The translations under genes and the position numbers were made by a program. Shown in pieces: positions 49,401 to 61,321 of a stretch of 64,000 nt of DNA. The notes under the pieces are model-generated. The model ran no database searches, was not told the origin of the DNA, and saw only the letters and a program-made list of their open reading frames with translations. Positions within the stretch are counted from its first letter, which is position 1, and each line of letters opens with the position of its first letter. Origin of the DNA: Phoronis australis (lineage: Eukaryota; Phoronida; Phoronidae); NCBI GenBank assembly GCA_002633005.1, contig NMRA01000785.1, positions 62,001-126,000 on the forward strand, written 5' to 3'.

Positions 49401-50021
49401 TTTTTTGGTATCAAAATTCTCAGGCTAAAAACTTATAATGAAGTGAAATCAGTTCGATAATTTCAAGTTGTTGTGATTTATACGCAACCTCGTGAAAGAA
49501 CAACAGTTGATTGAAGAATCGGGCAAAAATGCACATGGCCAATAGGTGACACAATAATAAAGATCATTCACTCCACAACTTTAGCAGCAGAATAACGGTA
49601 GAACGGGATTTTTTGCAACACCTTTAAATAATTTAGTTTACTCAAGGAAGACTGTAGTTTTTAATGACACAAATTTTGCATCAGATTTGATCTTACCACA
49701 TTTTTACCCACATCGGCGCAAAGCTGTATATTTAGTATACAGCTTTGTACCAAGGCTACGGCATCCTAGCCTTGATACAAAGCTGTATATATATATAAAT
49801 ATACAGCTGTATTTTGACGACAGTTTTCATACAGCTAGCTGGCTGGCTAGCGGCAGGCACACACACAGACTCTGAGTCTGACATGTATTTTGTGTTCGTG
49901 AAAGATAGAATCATAAACACCTGAATTGCACATTGCTAGCTCTAACCAGCTCTCAACTATACTAATAACACACCTGGCTCTTGTACGTTTCTATAGATAA
50001 CTCAAGTGATCGCTCATCCAT
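41990..50021 (-). CDS. ZGPAT: ZGPAT homologue: CCCH zinc finger and G-patch protein (12 exons)
   Basis: Exons from 5' to 3': 49974-50021, 48301-48507, 47791-48042, 47151-47245, 46601-46663, 46120-46277, 45528-45691, 45044-45152, 44295-44480, 43714-43826, 42958-43040, 41990-42128. All joins keep frame and give 538 aa (human ZGPAT is about 531). Start is MDERSLELSIETYKSQ. Domains: N-terminal coiled coil (about 17-85); CCCH finger C185-C193-C200-H204, split by intron 4; Tudor-like segment about 215-275; acidic linker; G-patch about 328-365 (GSKLMSKMGYITGQGLGKAG); NVFDFINKKL motif near 415-425; C-terminal coiled coil about 466-538. In vertebrates ZGPAT is a nuclear transcriptional repressor that also associates with spliceosomal factors through the G-patch. 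It is divergently paired with C9orf78. Exons 11 and 12 also occur at 41259-41341 and 40831-40969 as the other allele. Confidence 0.93.
42311..42857. mobile_element. Allele-specific 0.55-kb insertion with inverted repeat
   Basis: Present in the right allele only, in the intron between ZGPAT exons 11 and 12. It contains 41-bp inverted arms at 42520-42560 and 42617-42657 (AGTAAAACTAAAACGACGAG and its near complement) around a short core with GGAGCGATGCGCTC. No ORF. It is probably a recent non-autonomous transposon, or a deletion in the other allele. Confidence 0.6.
43270..43685. repeat. MITE family D, full copy
   Basis: About 415 bp. Ends are GGGTGCATGAAACAGTACTT with TAGGGACTCGACTAAGTTCC, and the complement at the right (GGGAACTTAGTACATATTCC, GACTGTTTCATGCAATGGGC). 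It lies in the intron between ZGPAT exons 10 and 11, only about 30 bp from exon 10. Confidence 0.75.
48649..48649. other. Ambiguous base in a G run
   Basis: Single N after seven G in ZGPAT intron 1. Unlike the other single-N sites, there is no duplicated flank, so this looks like a base-call ambiguity and not a contig join. Confidence 0.6.
49003..49849. mobile_element. 0.85-kb terminal-inverted-repeat element in ZGPAT intron 1
   Basis: The left end (49003-49045) begins TAGCCAGCCAGCTAGCTGTA. The right end (49807-49849) is its inverted copy with only a few mismatches over 43 bp. The interior has an ORF of about 150 codons (48923-49393 frame, + strand) that starts outside the element, has no ATG and shows no transposase motif. 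It also has a nest of smaller palindromes at 49730-49806. It is likely a non-autonomous DNA transposon. Target-site duplication is not clear. Confidence 0.7.
49730..49806. repeat. Nested hairpins built from AGCTGTAT units
   Basis: ATACAGCTTTGTACCAAGGC (from 49737) pairs with 49770-49789 with one mismatch. AAGCTGTATATTTAG and TATACAGCTT form a second, overlapping hairpin. They lie within the right half of the TIR element. Confidence 0.75.
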
Positions 50022-50291
50022 TTCTGAATGTGAAATAGACCTATGATTGCCTCAACACAATGCAGCCAGCGCCGTCTACGGTTGGCGGTCATTATCAAAA
50101 AGCATTTCACATTTTATTGAACTGTGCTTTACAGTCCAGTAGGCTACTATGTTTATCAAATAAATTGCTTTACTGAAAAAGGAGCAATATATTTGCACAA
50201 AAATACACAATACATCCCAAATGGTACCTTAACTTTGGTACTGAAGCGTTTCATACGAAACTGAACCTTTTGATTATACGACAGACATATT
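50022..50291. promoter_or_regulatory. Divergent promoter between ZGPAT and C9orf78
   Basis: Only 270 bp separate the two ATG codons, which point away from each other. The patch GCAGCCAGCGCCGTCTACGG (50069-50088) is the only GC-rich stretch; no clear TATA box serves both. Head-to-head housekeeping genes commonly share such promoters. Confidence 0.7.
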
Positions 50292-53200
50292 ATGGCGGAC
50301 ACCGAGTCGATGTTCAAACGAAAACGCAAGAATTTTCGCAAAAGACGACACTCTTCTTCAAGCAATTCAGATTCCGAGAAAGAAGATGACCTCATGTGAA
50401 TATGATCTTATATATAAACTCATCCAACTTAGAATTGGTAGCTTTGATCTTTGTTTTCATTAAGAAAATCAAGGTGGCATTTAGTCTTTTAGACATTATC
50501 AGTACGGCGACTGGTATTGGCTTGCATGCCAGTGATGTTATGAAGTCACTAGAGTCGGCTAGCAGTTTTGCATTTTCCATAGTTTTGACTATTATATTTA
50601 CTTGTATCTGAAGTATGAACCACATTCATACTGATGGACTGTTGGATCTATGCTCATCCACATTCAGATTTGCACACACTGTGTCTGAAATTAACACAAT
50701 TGTTTAACCGACTTGTACTTCTGCGAATGTCTGGGCACATCCTTCAGGTAACCCTGAGCCAAGAGACATGTTTTTCCTTTTTAGTTTCTTTATACCGGTA
50801 CATTTATCTTTCAGCTCAAAACTTGATGATGCCAAAGAACTACAGAAACTGCGTAACAAAGCCCACGGTGTCAGCGCAGCTAGCTTAGCCCTTGGCAAGA
50901 AACTGCAGAAAACAGAAGAAGTCTTGGTTGGGGTAACTGAGCTGATCTGAATTGAGTTCTAGACTCGGTGCACATATGCATACTTTGAGCTTATGTCGTT
51001 ACTTGAACTCTGGGCTTGTCTTGCAAGCTTTTGTTCTTTTCAAACAATAGGATTTAGGCGAAAAGTCATGTCTTGTATGTACTTCGAATCAGTTTGAAAC
51101 CCATTACGAAATGAACTGCACCCACCATGACCAATTGTCGTCAGTGTTTTGAACTGTTTTTAAAAGCAACAAAAATAAGACGCAAGCAAACTTTCATTCA
51201 CAGGGTTTGCTAAGTTGGCCAGAATCAGCTAGAACTCACTTTTGGTGAATTTGGTTTTCAAAAACTGGGACAACTATTTCTTTCCCTAGATGTTTACATT
51301 AAATTTTACAGTTCTCAGTGCCAATTAAAGTTTCATGATCCATAGAAAATAGTGCAGTCACTAAGTCCACTGTATAATCGGTAAGGTAAAATTGCAAGTA
51401 AGGTTTTAAATGACACTTTCAGGATGAAATGCATACAAACTCTTTTGTGATGTTTTAGAAATATATCCCCCAAGCAGGGTATTCAAGATTCCATGTGAAA
51501 AACATAGGTATTAATTGTCAACAAAGTTTTTTGAGTGAAGCATATTCCTTTTCATTCTGGGTACACACCTTGTTTTATGTCTGGTATTTCAAACTCAGAT
51601 CCTGATTAATTTTTTTAATTAAGTAATACATCAACTCTTGACAGATTACAGCAACTCATTGTATCAATGTTAATTCGGCAGATAAGTTATCAACAGGTTT
51701 CAAAAATTGAAAGGCATGGCGTCCGGCTAGGGTTTGGTAAATGTGTTGTCCTGCTGTCTGATAATGTCAGTAAACTGTAGTTATCTCCCTTGTCAGTCAA
51801 GATTATCTGGGCAAGCATTCAACTCGCTAGTCTGTGCATTTGACTGCAATTAGGTGACTTACCAAAAGGTGTAGTTGCAGTGAAAGGGTCAGATTTGTTT
51901 CACTTACATATAGGCCTCGAACTGTTATGATCAGTGAGAATAAATTTATCATGTTCACAATGTTACTTTCACAATTACATTAACTTATTTTATGAAAATA
52001 ATTAAGTTGTGTGCAGTGAAAACTTGCGGGGATTAGTTTAGCTGATCTCACAGATTATGACATTTTGCAGTAAATTGTTTATAGTCGCCTATCAAACATG
52101 GTCTGGAGTTTTTATTTCAGAATGACCCTTTCAAGCTTAAAACTGGAGGTTACATTGACATGAAGGCTCTGAAAGCAAAGGGGACGTAAGTACACGATGT
52201 GATGGCTTTGTCATTCAGTTGAGTTCCTTGGTGAGGAATTAAACAAGTATTGATTTGACTGGGTTCAAATGTGCTACATTTTTATGTCATTTGTTTTTAA
52301 TGACTTGGACAACATCAGACTCCAAATATTTTTTATCTGACTTTGCTCTCTTAATTAATTAATTGTCTTTCAAATTTACACTAGAGGGCATCTGTCCGAA
52401 ACACACGGTGAAGAGTTGTGTTTCAACGTGACAATAGATTCGGTGTGCCTCATTGCCAAACTATAATGATGGCAGAAAAGTTTGTAGAATTTCACGGAAA
52501 TATTGTCAGAGTGCAATTTGTAGAATTTTGTGGAAATTTTGCCAAAATGCGAGAACTAGAAAATGCAATTGTCAGTTAACATGAGTGACGCACCATAGGG
52601 GGCCCTGACTTATTTAATTGCTGCACTGCACATGTTTAAAGTTGAACTTGCTCGCTAATTCGATATTTGTGTGATCGCTTCGACAAATTAGTTTGAAGCA
52701 CAACACACAGTGACAATGTGAATATGAAGTTGGCTGAAAATTGCCAAATGTTTGTAAGAATGAGTTTTGTGTATAAAATGATTAAGTTCTGTAAATCACT
52801 CAACCATGTCCAGTAAGTATCGTGACTTGGTGCTGGGGAAAAACACTGCATGGTGTGGGTTATGTGAGCTCCCAAGGTACGTCATTAGTGCAAAGGTCAC
52901 CTATTTGCAGAATTTCCTGTTTTCACATTTACAAATTGTCAACGAATTCAACTGCACTTTGTTTAGCATAGATAATGTTAAAATAGCATAGTTGTTTAGT
53001 TCCTGCTATACGTTAGCATTGTTAGGAGCATGCAAATACATCTTTAAAGTGTAAGTCCTGCTGCATTCTCACTTGTGAAGTTTCTTGAATATTTGTGAAT
53101 GGCTGTTCTGTTGGTCTCATAGCAGGTGTGCAGGTCAGTTGTTTTGTTTTGCCTTTGTAGACGGTTGTCAACAGAGGAAGCTGAGGCGATAGGCACGGCA

Positions 53201-56200
53201 TTTGCTGCTGAAACAAACCGCAGGGATGAAGACGCAGACATGTAGGTGGACTCTTCTTTTTGTATCTTAAATGTTGTGTCTTTTCTAAAGAGCAGCTGCT
53301 TCTATCTGTGGACTATATGGTGAGTGAACAGTCACATGATCTCAGCCATGAGTCAGAGTCATGTATTATTCTGACATGCATTTGATGAAACCAGCTAGCA
53401 GTGACGAAGTATTCATGTGGACGCATTTCTTTTGCATAAAGTGCAGTTTCAAGTCCCATGTAACACACTGAACAATATGGATACGTCTTAGATCTTGATC
53501 CAGCGTGCCTACAAAGAATTATTTGCCTTGAAGCTACGTGAATGGTCATCCTTTATTTTTTGGTGTTACGGAAGTATACAAACTATTCAATATCTGAATG
53601 CCAACAGTTGAAATTAAGGTTAATTATGATTTAAGATTTTTTAATCTGTGTTACTTTCTGTGAAGGTTATAACACGTCATTTTTGTTATTGGTTACTACA
53701 AGGCTTGGAATTTTCCATGGAAACGCGGATTTCCGCTTTTTTCAAATGTTCTGTCCGCGTATTTTATTATATTTCCGCGTAAAAAAACGGATTTGATATA
53801 AAATTTCCGCGGCAAATTTCTTTCTTACCACGGCGTTGCCGACAACTTTCATCTCGAAAAGCAGAAGTTGCCCTTTATGTTTCGGAGGAAAGTAAATTGT
53901 CAACATTGCTGGGGCATCTCTGGGATAGCGTGGTGGATTTCTTCAATGGCATCTCGTGTGATTGTAAACCTTGGTGACAAATACTACGACTCTGCAGCCA
54001 AAAGAAAATGTGTGGAGGTGGGAGTGGACAGACAAGCTAAAAAAACGCTGACGCACGCTTCCGGAGGTGGTACCGGTTTTTTTCTTTTAGTCCTTTCGAT
54101 TGTTGTCCGCAAAGGTCCACATCGACTAATCGACTATTTCGAGGCTGGGTTTAGGGCCATAAAAAAATACGCTTTTTTGTCATTGGTCATTCCAAGCCCT
54201 ATTACTATGACAGTATTTGGCTTTGTGGAGGCAAATCATTTTTTTGTTATTGATTACTGTCGTATGAAAATTTTGCCTTTGGTTTCAGGTTGAAATATGT
54301 GGAAGAAGAACTGGCTAAGAGGAAAGGTGTGTCTTCAGTTAAGGACGAGACCCAGAAGTAAGTCAATGTCATGTACTTTAAATGCTTGTACCTGGGACTT
54401 AGTAGTGTTAAAGAACTACAGAAGGGAGTGATCGTTTTGGGGGAGAGCGGGTCTGACAGGCATGAATGACCAAGCAAAGTAAATATTTTTCATGAATGTT
54501 TCTACAGTATGTTGGTGGTAGGCATTAGTAAGAATGCTTTCTGAATAACAAGTAGGAGTGTCTTCAGCTTGATTGACAGGGAGGTTGGCAACCTTTGTTC
54601 TCATTTGTCGAAATTGGAATTTGTTATTGAGTTGACATCATGCTGAGCATTAAGCCCTGTGACCTCTTCTTGTGTGAGATTTAATCAAGAAAAGCATGTC
54701 AGCTAATTGTGTGTTGCTTGTGAAATCTGCCAATTCATTGTGAAGCCTACACTTGCTGGTTCTCAGGCAAAAGATTGCTGAGGACGCCCTCTATGAACTA
54801 CCGGAGCACTTACAAGTGAGGTCATCAAAAAAGACAGAGGGCATGCTATCCAATCAGATGTTGTCTGGCATCCCAGAGGTGGATCTCGGCATTGAGTGAG
54901 TAGTCTTGTGATGTTGGCATTGGCTTTAACCATATGGTTCATATATCGTCTAGCTTATGCACTGGCTCGAAATCAGAACTATTGGTCTGAGTTCCCTAGA
55001 TTTAGTAATGTTGAGTAGAACTACTTTAGTGTTGATGCATACTTTGCTTGCATATCTCAGTATCTTGCATGATCATGCAGGGAACCTCATAGTATGTTTG
55101 TAAACAATGAGTAACTTGTGAGAAGTAACGAGTGTTCTTGACGAATGGATGCTGTTTGAGGGAATAGACTTTGCAAAAGACGGAAGCTAAATGAAGTTTT
55201 GCTCAAGTTGTCATAACTTCAGTGGGAATATGCTCTGGGTTGATTTTCACATGCAGGGCTACATGTACTTATGGATGGTTATTGAACAAAGTGGTGATGC
55301 CCATCCCCTGCTCAGTTAAGAAACTCACAATAGGTCTGTTCATTTGAGACAAACTTTATATTGAAAGTTATAGCCTGCTGTTTTTACTCAAGCATGTGAT
55401 GATGCATGAGCTTCTTTTGCACATAGATTTGTGCAGTAAGCAAATAAATGTAGTTGTGCTTGTCCATTTTGTCTTCAGGGCAAAAATAAGAAATATCGAG
55501 GCAACGGAAGAAGCCAAACAGAGGCTGATCCAGGAACGAATGAGAATGAAGGAGAAAGTGTCAGATTTTGTACCAACCAACATGGCCGTCAACTTTGTAC
55601 AACACAACAGGTGTAAGTAGGAACAATAACAACAACAACAACAACAACAACAACAACGATAACAATTTTAATATCAGTAATAGTAACAATCATGATAATA
55701 CCAGACCTGTGTACTATACGCGGAAAATGCGGATTCATACGGAAATCAAGCCTCCAGTACGCAAGTACGCACGGCCAGGCAAAAATACGCAAATACAAAA
55801 GAGATTATTAATTCGCTTGTTTCTCAATAAATACGCCGATTTGTAGTCTAAACGGACGAGGAAGAAGATTTTAAAGTTAGAAACGAAAAACAAATGATTG
55901 CAAAATCATTATTTTAGCCAAAAAGTTGAGTTACAAAGTCGGAAAACGTGCTTCGTTTTATTCTCGAAATAGCCTGAAAATCGGCGAATCGCGAGGCCCC
56001 TTCTATCGGCATGTGTGTCACAGGCCTAACCTATAAGCAACGACTTCTGTGGTTTGTGGATTGGCTTACTTCATCTAATTCCAGCTATTTACGGCTAAAT
56101 ACGTACTGTTGACAAAATGGCAAAGAATGTGGTCGCATATTCCGAGCTGTGAAGAAAGTAACTTTTTANGTGTTTTAAGCAACTGAGGTATAGGATGTGC

Positions 56201-59200
56201 TTGTATTATGAAGATTACTCACATTTTGCCCCTAGCCCATTGAGAAGACAATGACCATGCCTTTCCATTTTGCAAAGTATGCCCTCTACTGGCCACTTTA
56301 TGGTACCAATAAACAACCCTAGAAGGATACCGTATGCGGTGCAATTGTGGGCGCATTTCAACGCTCCGCGTTGCTCTTGTATTGAAAGTTATAGCCTGCT
56401 GTTTTTACTCAAGCATGTGATGATGCATGAGCTTCTTTTGCACATAGATTTGTGCAGTAACCAAATAAATGTAGTTGTGCTTGTCCATTTTGTCTTCAGG
56501 GCAAAAATAAGAAATATCGAGGCAACGGAAGAAGCCAAACAGAGGCTGATCCAGGAACGAATGAGAATGAAGGAGAAAGTGTCCGATTTTGTACCAACCA
56601 ACATGGCCGTCAACTTTGTACAACACAACAGGTGTAAGTAGGAATAATAAAAACAACAACAACAACGATAACAATTTTAATATCAGTAATAGTAACAATC
56701 ATGATAATACCAGACCTGTGTACTATACGCGGAAAATGCGGATTCGTACGGAAATCAAGCCTCCAGTACGCAAGTACGCACGGCCAGGCAAAAATACGCA
56801 AATACAAAAGAGATTATTAATTCGCTTGTTTCTCAATAAATACGCCGATTTGTAGTCTAAACGGACGAGGAAGAAGATTTTAAAGTTAGAAACGAAAAAC
56901 AAATGATTGCAAAATCATTATTTTAGCCAAAAAGTTGAGTTACAAAGTCAGAAAACGTGCTTCGTTTTATTCTCGAAATAGCCTGAAAATCGGCGAATCG
57001 CGAGGCCCCTTCTATCGGCATGTGTGTCACAGGCCTAACCTATAAGCAACGACTTCTGTGGTTTGTGGATTGGCTTACTTCATCTAATTCCAGCTATTTA
57101 CGGCTAAATACGTACTGTTGACAAAATGGCAAAGAATGTGGTCGCATATTCCGAGCTGTGAAGAAAGTAACTTTTTACAGAAGGGAACATCTATTGTTGC
57201 CACGTTATTCCAAAGAATGACAATGTCTTATTCAAGGGATCGTGGAATTTATACTACAAGTTGTATAGCGTGTTGTTTTTTGCGGACATGGTGACTGCAC
57301 TGACTTCGTAGCATGTTGAGCTGATGATAATACTCGAGCCACAGTTGAGCATCGAGGTCTTTTCGCCTGCAGTACAGTGGTACGTGTTCATAGACACTTG
57401 CAATGAGTAATTGTTCAAAACTTTTGTGATTGGTTAAGAAAATATCGTCTGGTGCAAAACTTTGTCCAGTGCAGATTCATCAACAAATTTTTGCAGATAT
57501 GTTTTTGTGTTATGAAATGAAGTGTATGTACATGATTAATCATTGGGCATGTGTTAACATAAATATGTTCTGACAGTAAGGACATTTGATTAACAGGATC
57601 TTTTCACTAATTGTGTTGTCCCTCAACTAAACAACTTAAATTATTCTGAAAATTGGTGATCAAGTCAATGCATGTATTTTTGAGGCAGTAAGTAGGAAAA
57701 GTACCCATGCATGTATTTAGGGGGGGCTTGAATGAGTCCCTTATTTGGCAAAGTAGGCCAAGAGGTCCTGAGAGAAACCAAAAGTCTGAGAAAACAAGAC
57801 AAAAGTTCACTAAAGAGGCAAGAATTCGGTGAAAGCTCTGAACGCTGAAAAAACTTTTTTTCTTTTTTTTAGTTAGTGGAAGGTCCACTACGAAAAATTC
57901 AACCCCCCCCCCCTAATATTTTAGGGTAAATTTGGTCTGTACACCAAAATCTGCAAATTTACTTAAAAATTTGCAAAACTGGTGTTCAGAGTACTCCAAT
58001 GAAGTTTTGGTGGTACACAGGTCTGTAATACTTGTCATAATAGCAATGATTTTTGCAAACGACATGCAAGTTTTGAGACATCCAGTTGAGGTTGCGTCCA
58101 TCTCTCACGCACTTCAGCGTGGCTAGTGGTGTAATTATTGTTCTGGCCAATAGATGGCGTCTTAACCAGACGACGCAGCATTGAGGTGAAGACACTATCC
58201 CATTAGAGAAGTGTGGCTGATGGAACCTTAATCCACCTTTTCTCACCCCTCCTGAACTAATCTTTCTCACCGTCTAGGATAGTTACATCATCAGTATTAA
58301 AGTTATGTCAGGTGGTGCGTAAGGGGCTTAAAATTGCCGAGCCCTATGTGTCCCTATTAGTAGGGAGAGGAGGGTATGATGTACACATTTTTAAGGACTG
58401 TTTTGTTGCACCTATAGCTTTGATCACTGTGGGTCCTTAGGCTGAACATGATAGACTGCACATAATTTATTACCCTTAGGAGTCTTAACGCTATGATAAT
58501 ATGATTAAGAGTTTATGATTTTATGATCAATTTGGTACTTACAGTTTTTAAATCCAATATGTCTGATCTGCCCAATATATTTCAGTTAACATAGAGGACA
58601 CTGCACCCCTGTTGAAAGTCACCAGTAAGGAATCGCCAAAGCCTAAACCTCTGAGAGTTGGAGATTCCGAAATAGTCCTTGAAAGTAAGTACTTTTATAG
58701 GGATAAATGAGACCTCATGCTTTTTATATCTTGTGAAAAAGTATGTGGTGTTAATATGATCCACTGGTTATATCAAAATGATTTTGAATTGAGTCTATTT
58801 TACACTCGAAGCTTGTTTGATGTTTTTTCACTGTGTACACTGATTAATCAGCAGATCCTATTCACTGAAGTGATGAGGTACAGTCCCACTATAGCACCAA
58901 GCAGCTCTTTGGTAGGAGTATGATAGTGTTATATTTTGCAAGATCACGGGATGGTGACATCACAACATGTGGTTTGGGCTGTTGATGCTTGTGGTGCTAA
59001 CTAGAAGACTATAAGTGACAGGTAAACATAACGCTTTGAGCCTGCAGCTCAGTCATGTGAACTAGTCATGTGAACAAGTCATGTGAACTAGTCATGTGAA
59101 CAAGTCATGTGAACAAGTCATGTGAACAAGGGCCTGGGCTGGAGGCTCGAAACGTTATGTTTACCTAACTTATGGTCTTCTAGTCTTCTCTGGTCTTTCC

Positions 59201-60100
59201 TAAGCATTTTATCCTTAAACACCACGTTTCGCTTGACTGACGATCAACAATCTTTCCATAAATCACTGGAAAACATGGAGTGTTCGTATACAAGTCAGCT
59301 GAATGAACACCATTGTTCTGACATTATTCACACACAGATAAACTGGCCACCAAAGAATATTTGGAGGACTACTATTTGTGGACAGCCAGGCTGACCTCTA
59401 CAGTTGTGATAACTTATTTGATGCATTGTCAGGTGCATTGTGGGTGTTTCCTATCCGAACAATTAGTTGGTAGCCATTGACAAGAGAATATGCCCTCACT
59501 ACGGTATTAATTGTTTGGAAATGGGACACCAATTTTCGTTGATATGATGAAACTGGAAATAGATACATTGGTAATATATCAACAAATATTGTTATGTTTA
59601 AGAGACTCTTACAAGTCAGAACACGCCAGAGCATTGAGACATATAGTCAAATTTATTGTGCATTCAAAATCTCAGTCAAAAAGATTTTTAGTCTTTTTCA
59701 GGTGCATTGTGGGTGCTTTCTATCTGAAAAATCAGTGTTCATGTATTCTCCTAGGAGTGCTTAATAGCCATGAAAGCGAATGCAGTGTTTCACAACAAAT
59801 TTCTTCATCATTGTATGTTTTGAATCTCTTAAATGCTTTTGGCGTTATTGTGATAACAAATAGGACATTACTATGTGTTATCGTATGAGCTTTCAGAAAG
59901 GGCAATTCTTCCAGTAGTGCCCTTGGCACTATTTCGATCAGGAAAAAGGACTTCACATTCAAGGCTTCTCAAAATAAAGATTGATCAAGTTCATTTCTTT
60001 TCCTACAGCTGCACCAGAAAATAAAAAGAAGCCGAAGGACAACGCTACAGATGACTACCATTATGACAAGTTTAAAAAACATATGATGAGGCGTAACTGA
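50292..60100 (+). CDS. C9orf78: C9orf78/TLS1 homologue, spliceosome-associated protein (9 exons)
   Basis: Exons: 50292-50395, 50815-50932, 52121-52185, 53161-53241, 54289-54357, 54767-54895, 56500-56633 (allelic copy 55479-55612), 58586-58684, 60009-60100. The joined frame is 296 aa (human about 289). Conserved motifs in order: basic N-terminus (FKRKRKNFRKRRHSSSS), ELQKLRNKAHGVSAASLALG, DPFKLKTGGYIDMKALK, FAAETNRRDEDADML, ALYELPEHLQV, TEGMLSNQMLSGIPEVDLGI, FVPTNMAVNFVQHNRF, PKPKPLRVGDSE, and the C-terminal DDYHYDKFKKHMMRR. The human protein binds the BRR2 helicase and affects splice-site choice. The fission yeast relative is Tls1. The two alleles of exon 7 differ silently (serine TCA/TCC). 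Exon 7 must be counted once. Confidence 0.93.
53700..54288. other. Repeat-like insert in C9orf78 intron 4
   Basis: A segment with CCGCG and ACGCGGA words followed by an open frame of 141 codons (53868-54293). The frame has no homology I can name and runs straight into exon 5 out of frame. Words like ACGCGGAAAATGCGGAT recur near 55720 and 56737, so this may be part of a dispersed element. Confidence 0.3.
55359..56168. repeat. Unmerged allelic contig overlap 5, left copy (C9orf78 exon 7)
   Basis: Matches 56380-57178 from TATTGAAAGTTATAGCC to AAGAAAGTAACTTTTTA. It ends at N 56169. It includes exon 7 and an AAC triplet run (55621-55657) that is longer than in the other copy, an allele-length difference. 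Confidence 0.9.
55621..55657. repeat. AAC microsatellite (long allele)
   Basis: About ten AAC units just after the exon 7 donor. The other allele (56641-56668) has a shorter, interrupted run with AATAAT and AAA changes. Confidence 0.8.
56170..56379. other. Contig-start segment without match in the left allele
   Basis: About 210 bp between N 56169 and the start of the shared block. It may be an allele-specific insertion or a low-quality contig tip. No ORF of note. Confidence 0.45.
56380..57178. repeat. Unmerged allelic contig overlap 5, right copy
   Basis: Partner of 55359-56168. It contains exon 7 at 56500-56633 and continues into unique intron sequence. Confidence 0.9.
57703..57925. repeat. 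MITE family C-like, diverged copy 4
   Basis: It keeps the interior words of family C (AAAGTAGGCCAAGAGGTCC, AAAGTCTGAGAAAACAAGAC, AAAAGTTCACTAAAG) and G/C runs near both ends, but the terminal CATGCGCGCACCC is worn down. It is in C9orf78 intron 7. Confidence 0.5.
58995..59185. repeat. Inverted repeat enclosing six 13-bp tandem units
   Basis: Six units of AGTCATGTGAAC(T/A) fill 59051-59128. They are flanked by inverted arms: AGAAGACTATAAGTGACAGG and GTAAACATAACGCTTTGAGC on the left, GGCTCGAAACGTTATGTTTA and CCTAACTTATGGTCTTCT on the right. The whole is about 190 bp within C9orf78 intron 8. It looks like a foldback element with a minisatellite core. Confidence 0.8.
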
Positions 60101-60911
60101 CGCTGTCAATCATTTTCTGGTGATAGTTGTCTGTTATGTTGGAGAGACGCACATGCTTGAATTGTGGGCAGGATTCTCAAAGTCTTTCCATGCTATAATG
60201 CACGGTGAGATGGATCATGAAAGCCTATTTACATCATTCATGCAACAACATGGTATTGATCCTTAAACCCTGTTCACGTTATAAAGCAATGCGGGATGGA
60301 ACCTGAGCGCCTGTTTACATCATTCATGAACAATGTGGCATGGATCCTGAAAGTCTGTTCCCATGATAAAACAATGGGATGTATCGTGATAGCCTGTTAA
60401 CATTACCAAATAATGCGTGTGGAGGTCACCAGTAGTTCTGTATACACACACTAGGTGTCAGGTGAGTGTCTATATGAATGACTCAGGGATCAGGTGATTG
60501 TAGGATAGAGTCCTTCGATAGTTGGAGTGGTCATGAGGAATTCGTTCCACGTGTTGAGTGTGGAGTCTTAGATAGTGTGCAAACCAGATAGAGTGTATGA
60601 TCAAACACACTCAGTTCTGTAGAAAGCTTGTTAGTATTATGCACAAGCAGTGCTGTGATCGATAGGGCTTGTGACTGTTTTGTTAATAGGCTTACAACTT
60701 TGCAAGCATGGACTAGCAAAATGGACGTAACTTACACGTAGTGCATTTTTGGTGTGCCAGGCTTAAATGCTTAATCATGGGAGACTATTGCAAATGTAAG
60801 CTATGTGCACATCGAGCATTTAACGCCGCTTGCTTCCCAGTACAACGTTTGTAATATCTGGCTGAACATCTCTCAGGTCTGCATTGAGGTTGAGGTTATT
60901 GTAGTTTTTAA

Positions 60912-60917
60912 AATAAA
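60912..60917 (+). terminator. Candidate polyadenylation signal of C9orf78
   Basis: AATAAA about 810 bp after the stop codon at 60100. Confidence 0.45.
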
Positions 60918-61321
60918 GTGAACTGAACTCCGATGATCTCTGTTAATCTATGGGAACTTACCAGAATTATCCTGCAGTTCATTTAAACTTTCGTAGAAAT
61001 AAAATAGTTTTTTATTTGAACTTTTGTTTTTATGCGGCGTTTGTAAATTAACTTGATTGGCACGTAGTCTAGGAGCGACACCTGTCGAGACTTTGCCCAA
61101 ATTGTAATGTGTTCTAGTCGAAAACTGTTAGTCGCGATTTTCTACATCGACGCAATCTCAACGTGGTGCGCTCATTTTACAAACTACAATACACTTGGCT
61201 TGTGAGCAATATCAGATGTCATCTTCATGTATAGTCTCACCTTGTGCAATAAGTTCCCTTTGTATTTCTACTGAAAATATAATGTTTAATTTCTAGTGGA
61301 GTGTTTTGTGTTTCCGATGAC

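Noticed and set aside
53868-54293. 141-codon ORF in C9orf78 intron 4 as a gene
   Set aside because: It runs into exon 5 in another frame and has no recognised domain; likely repeat-derived.
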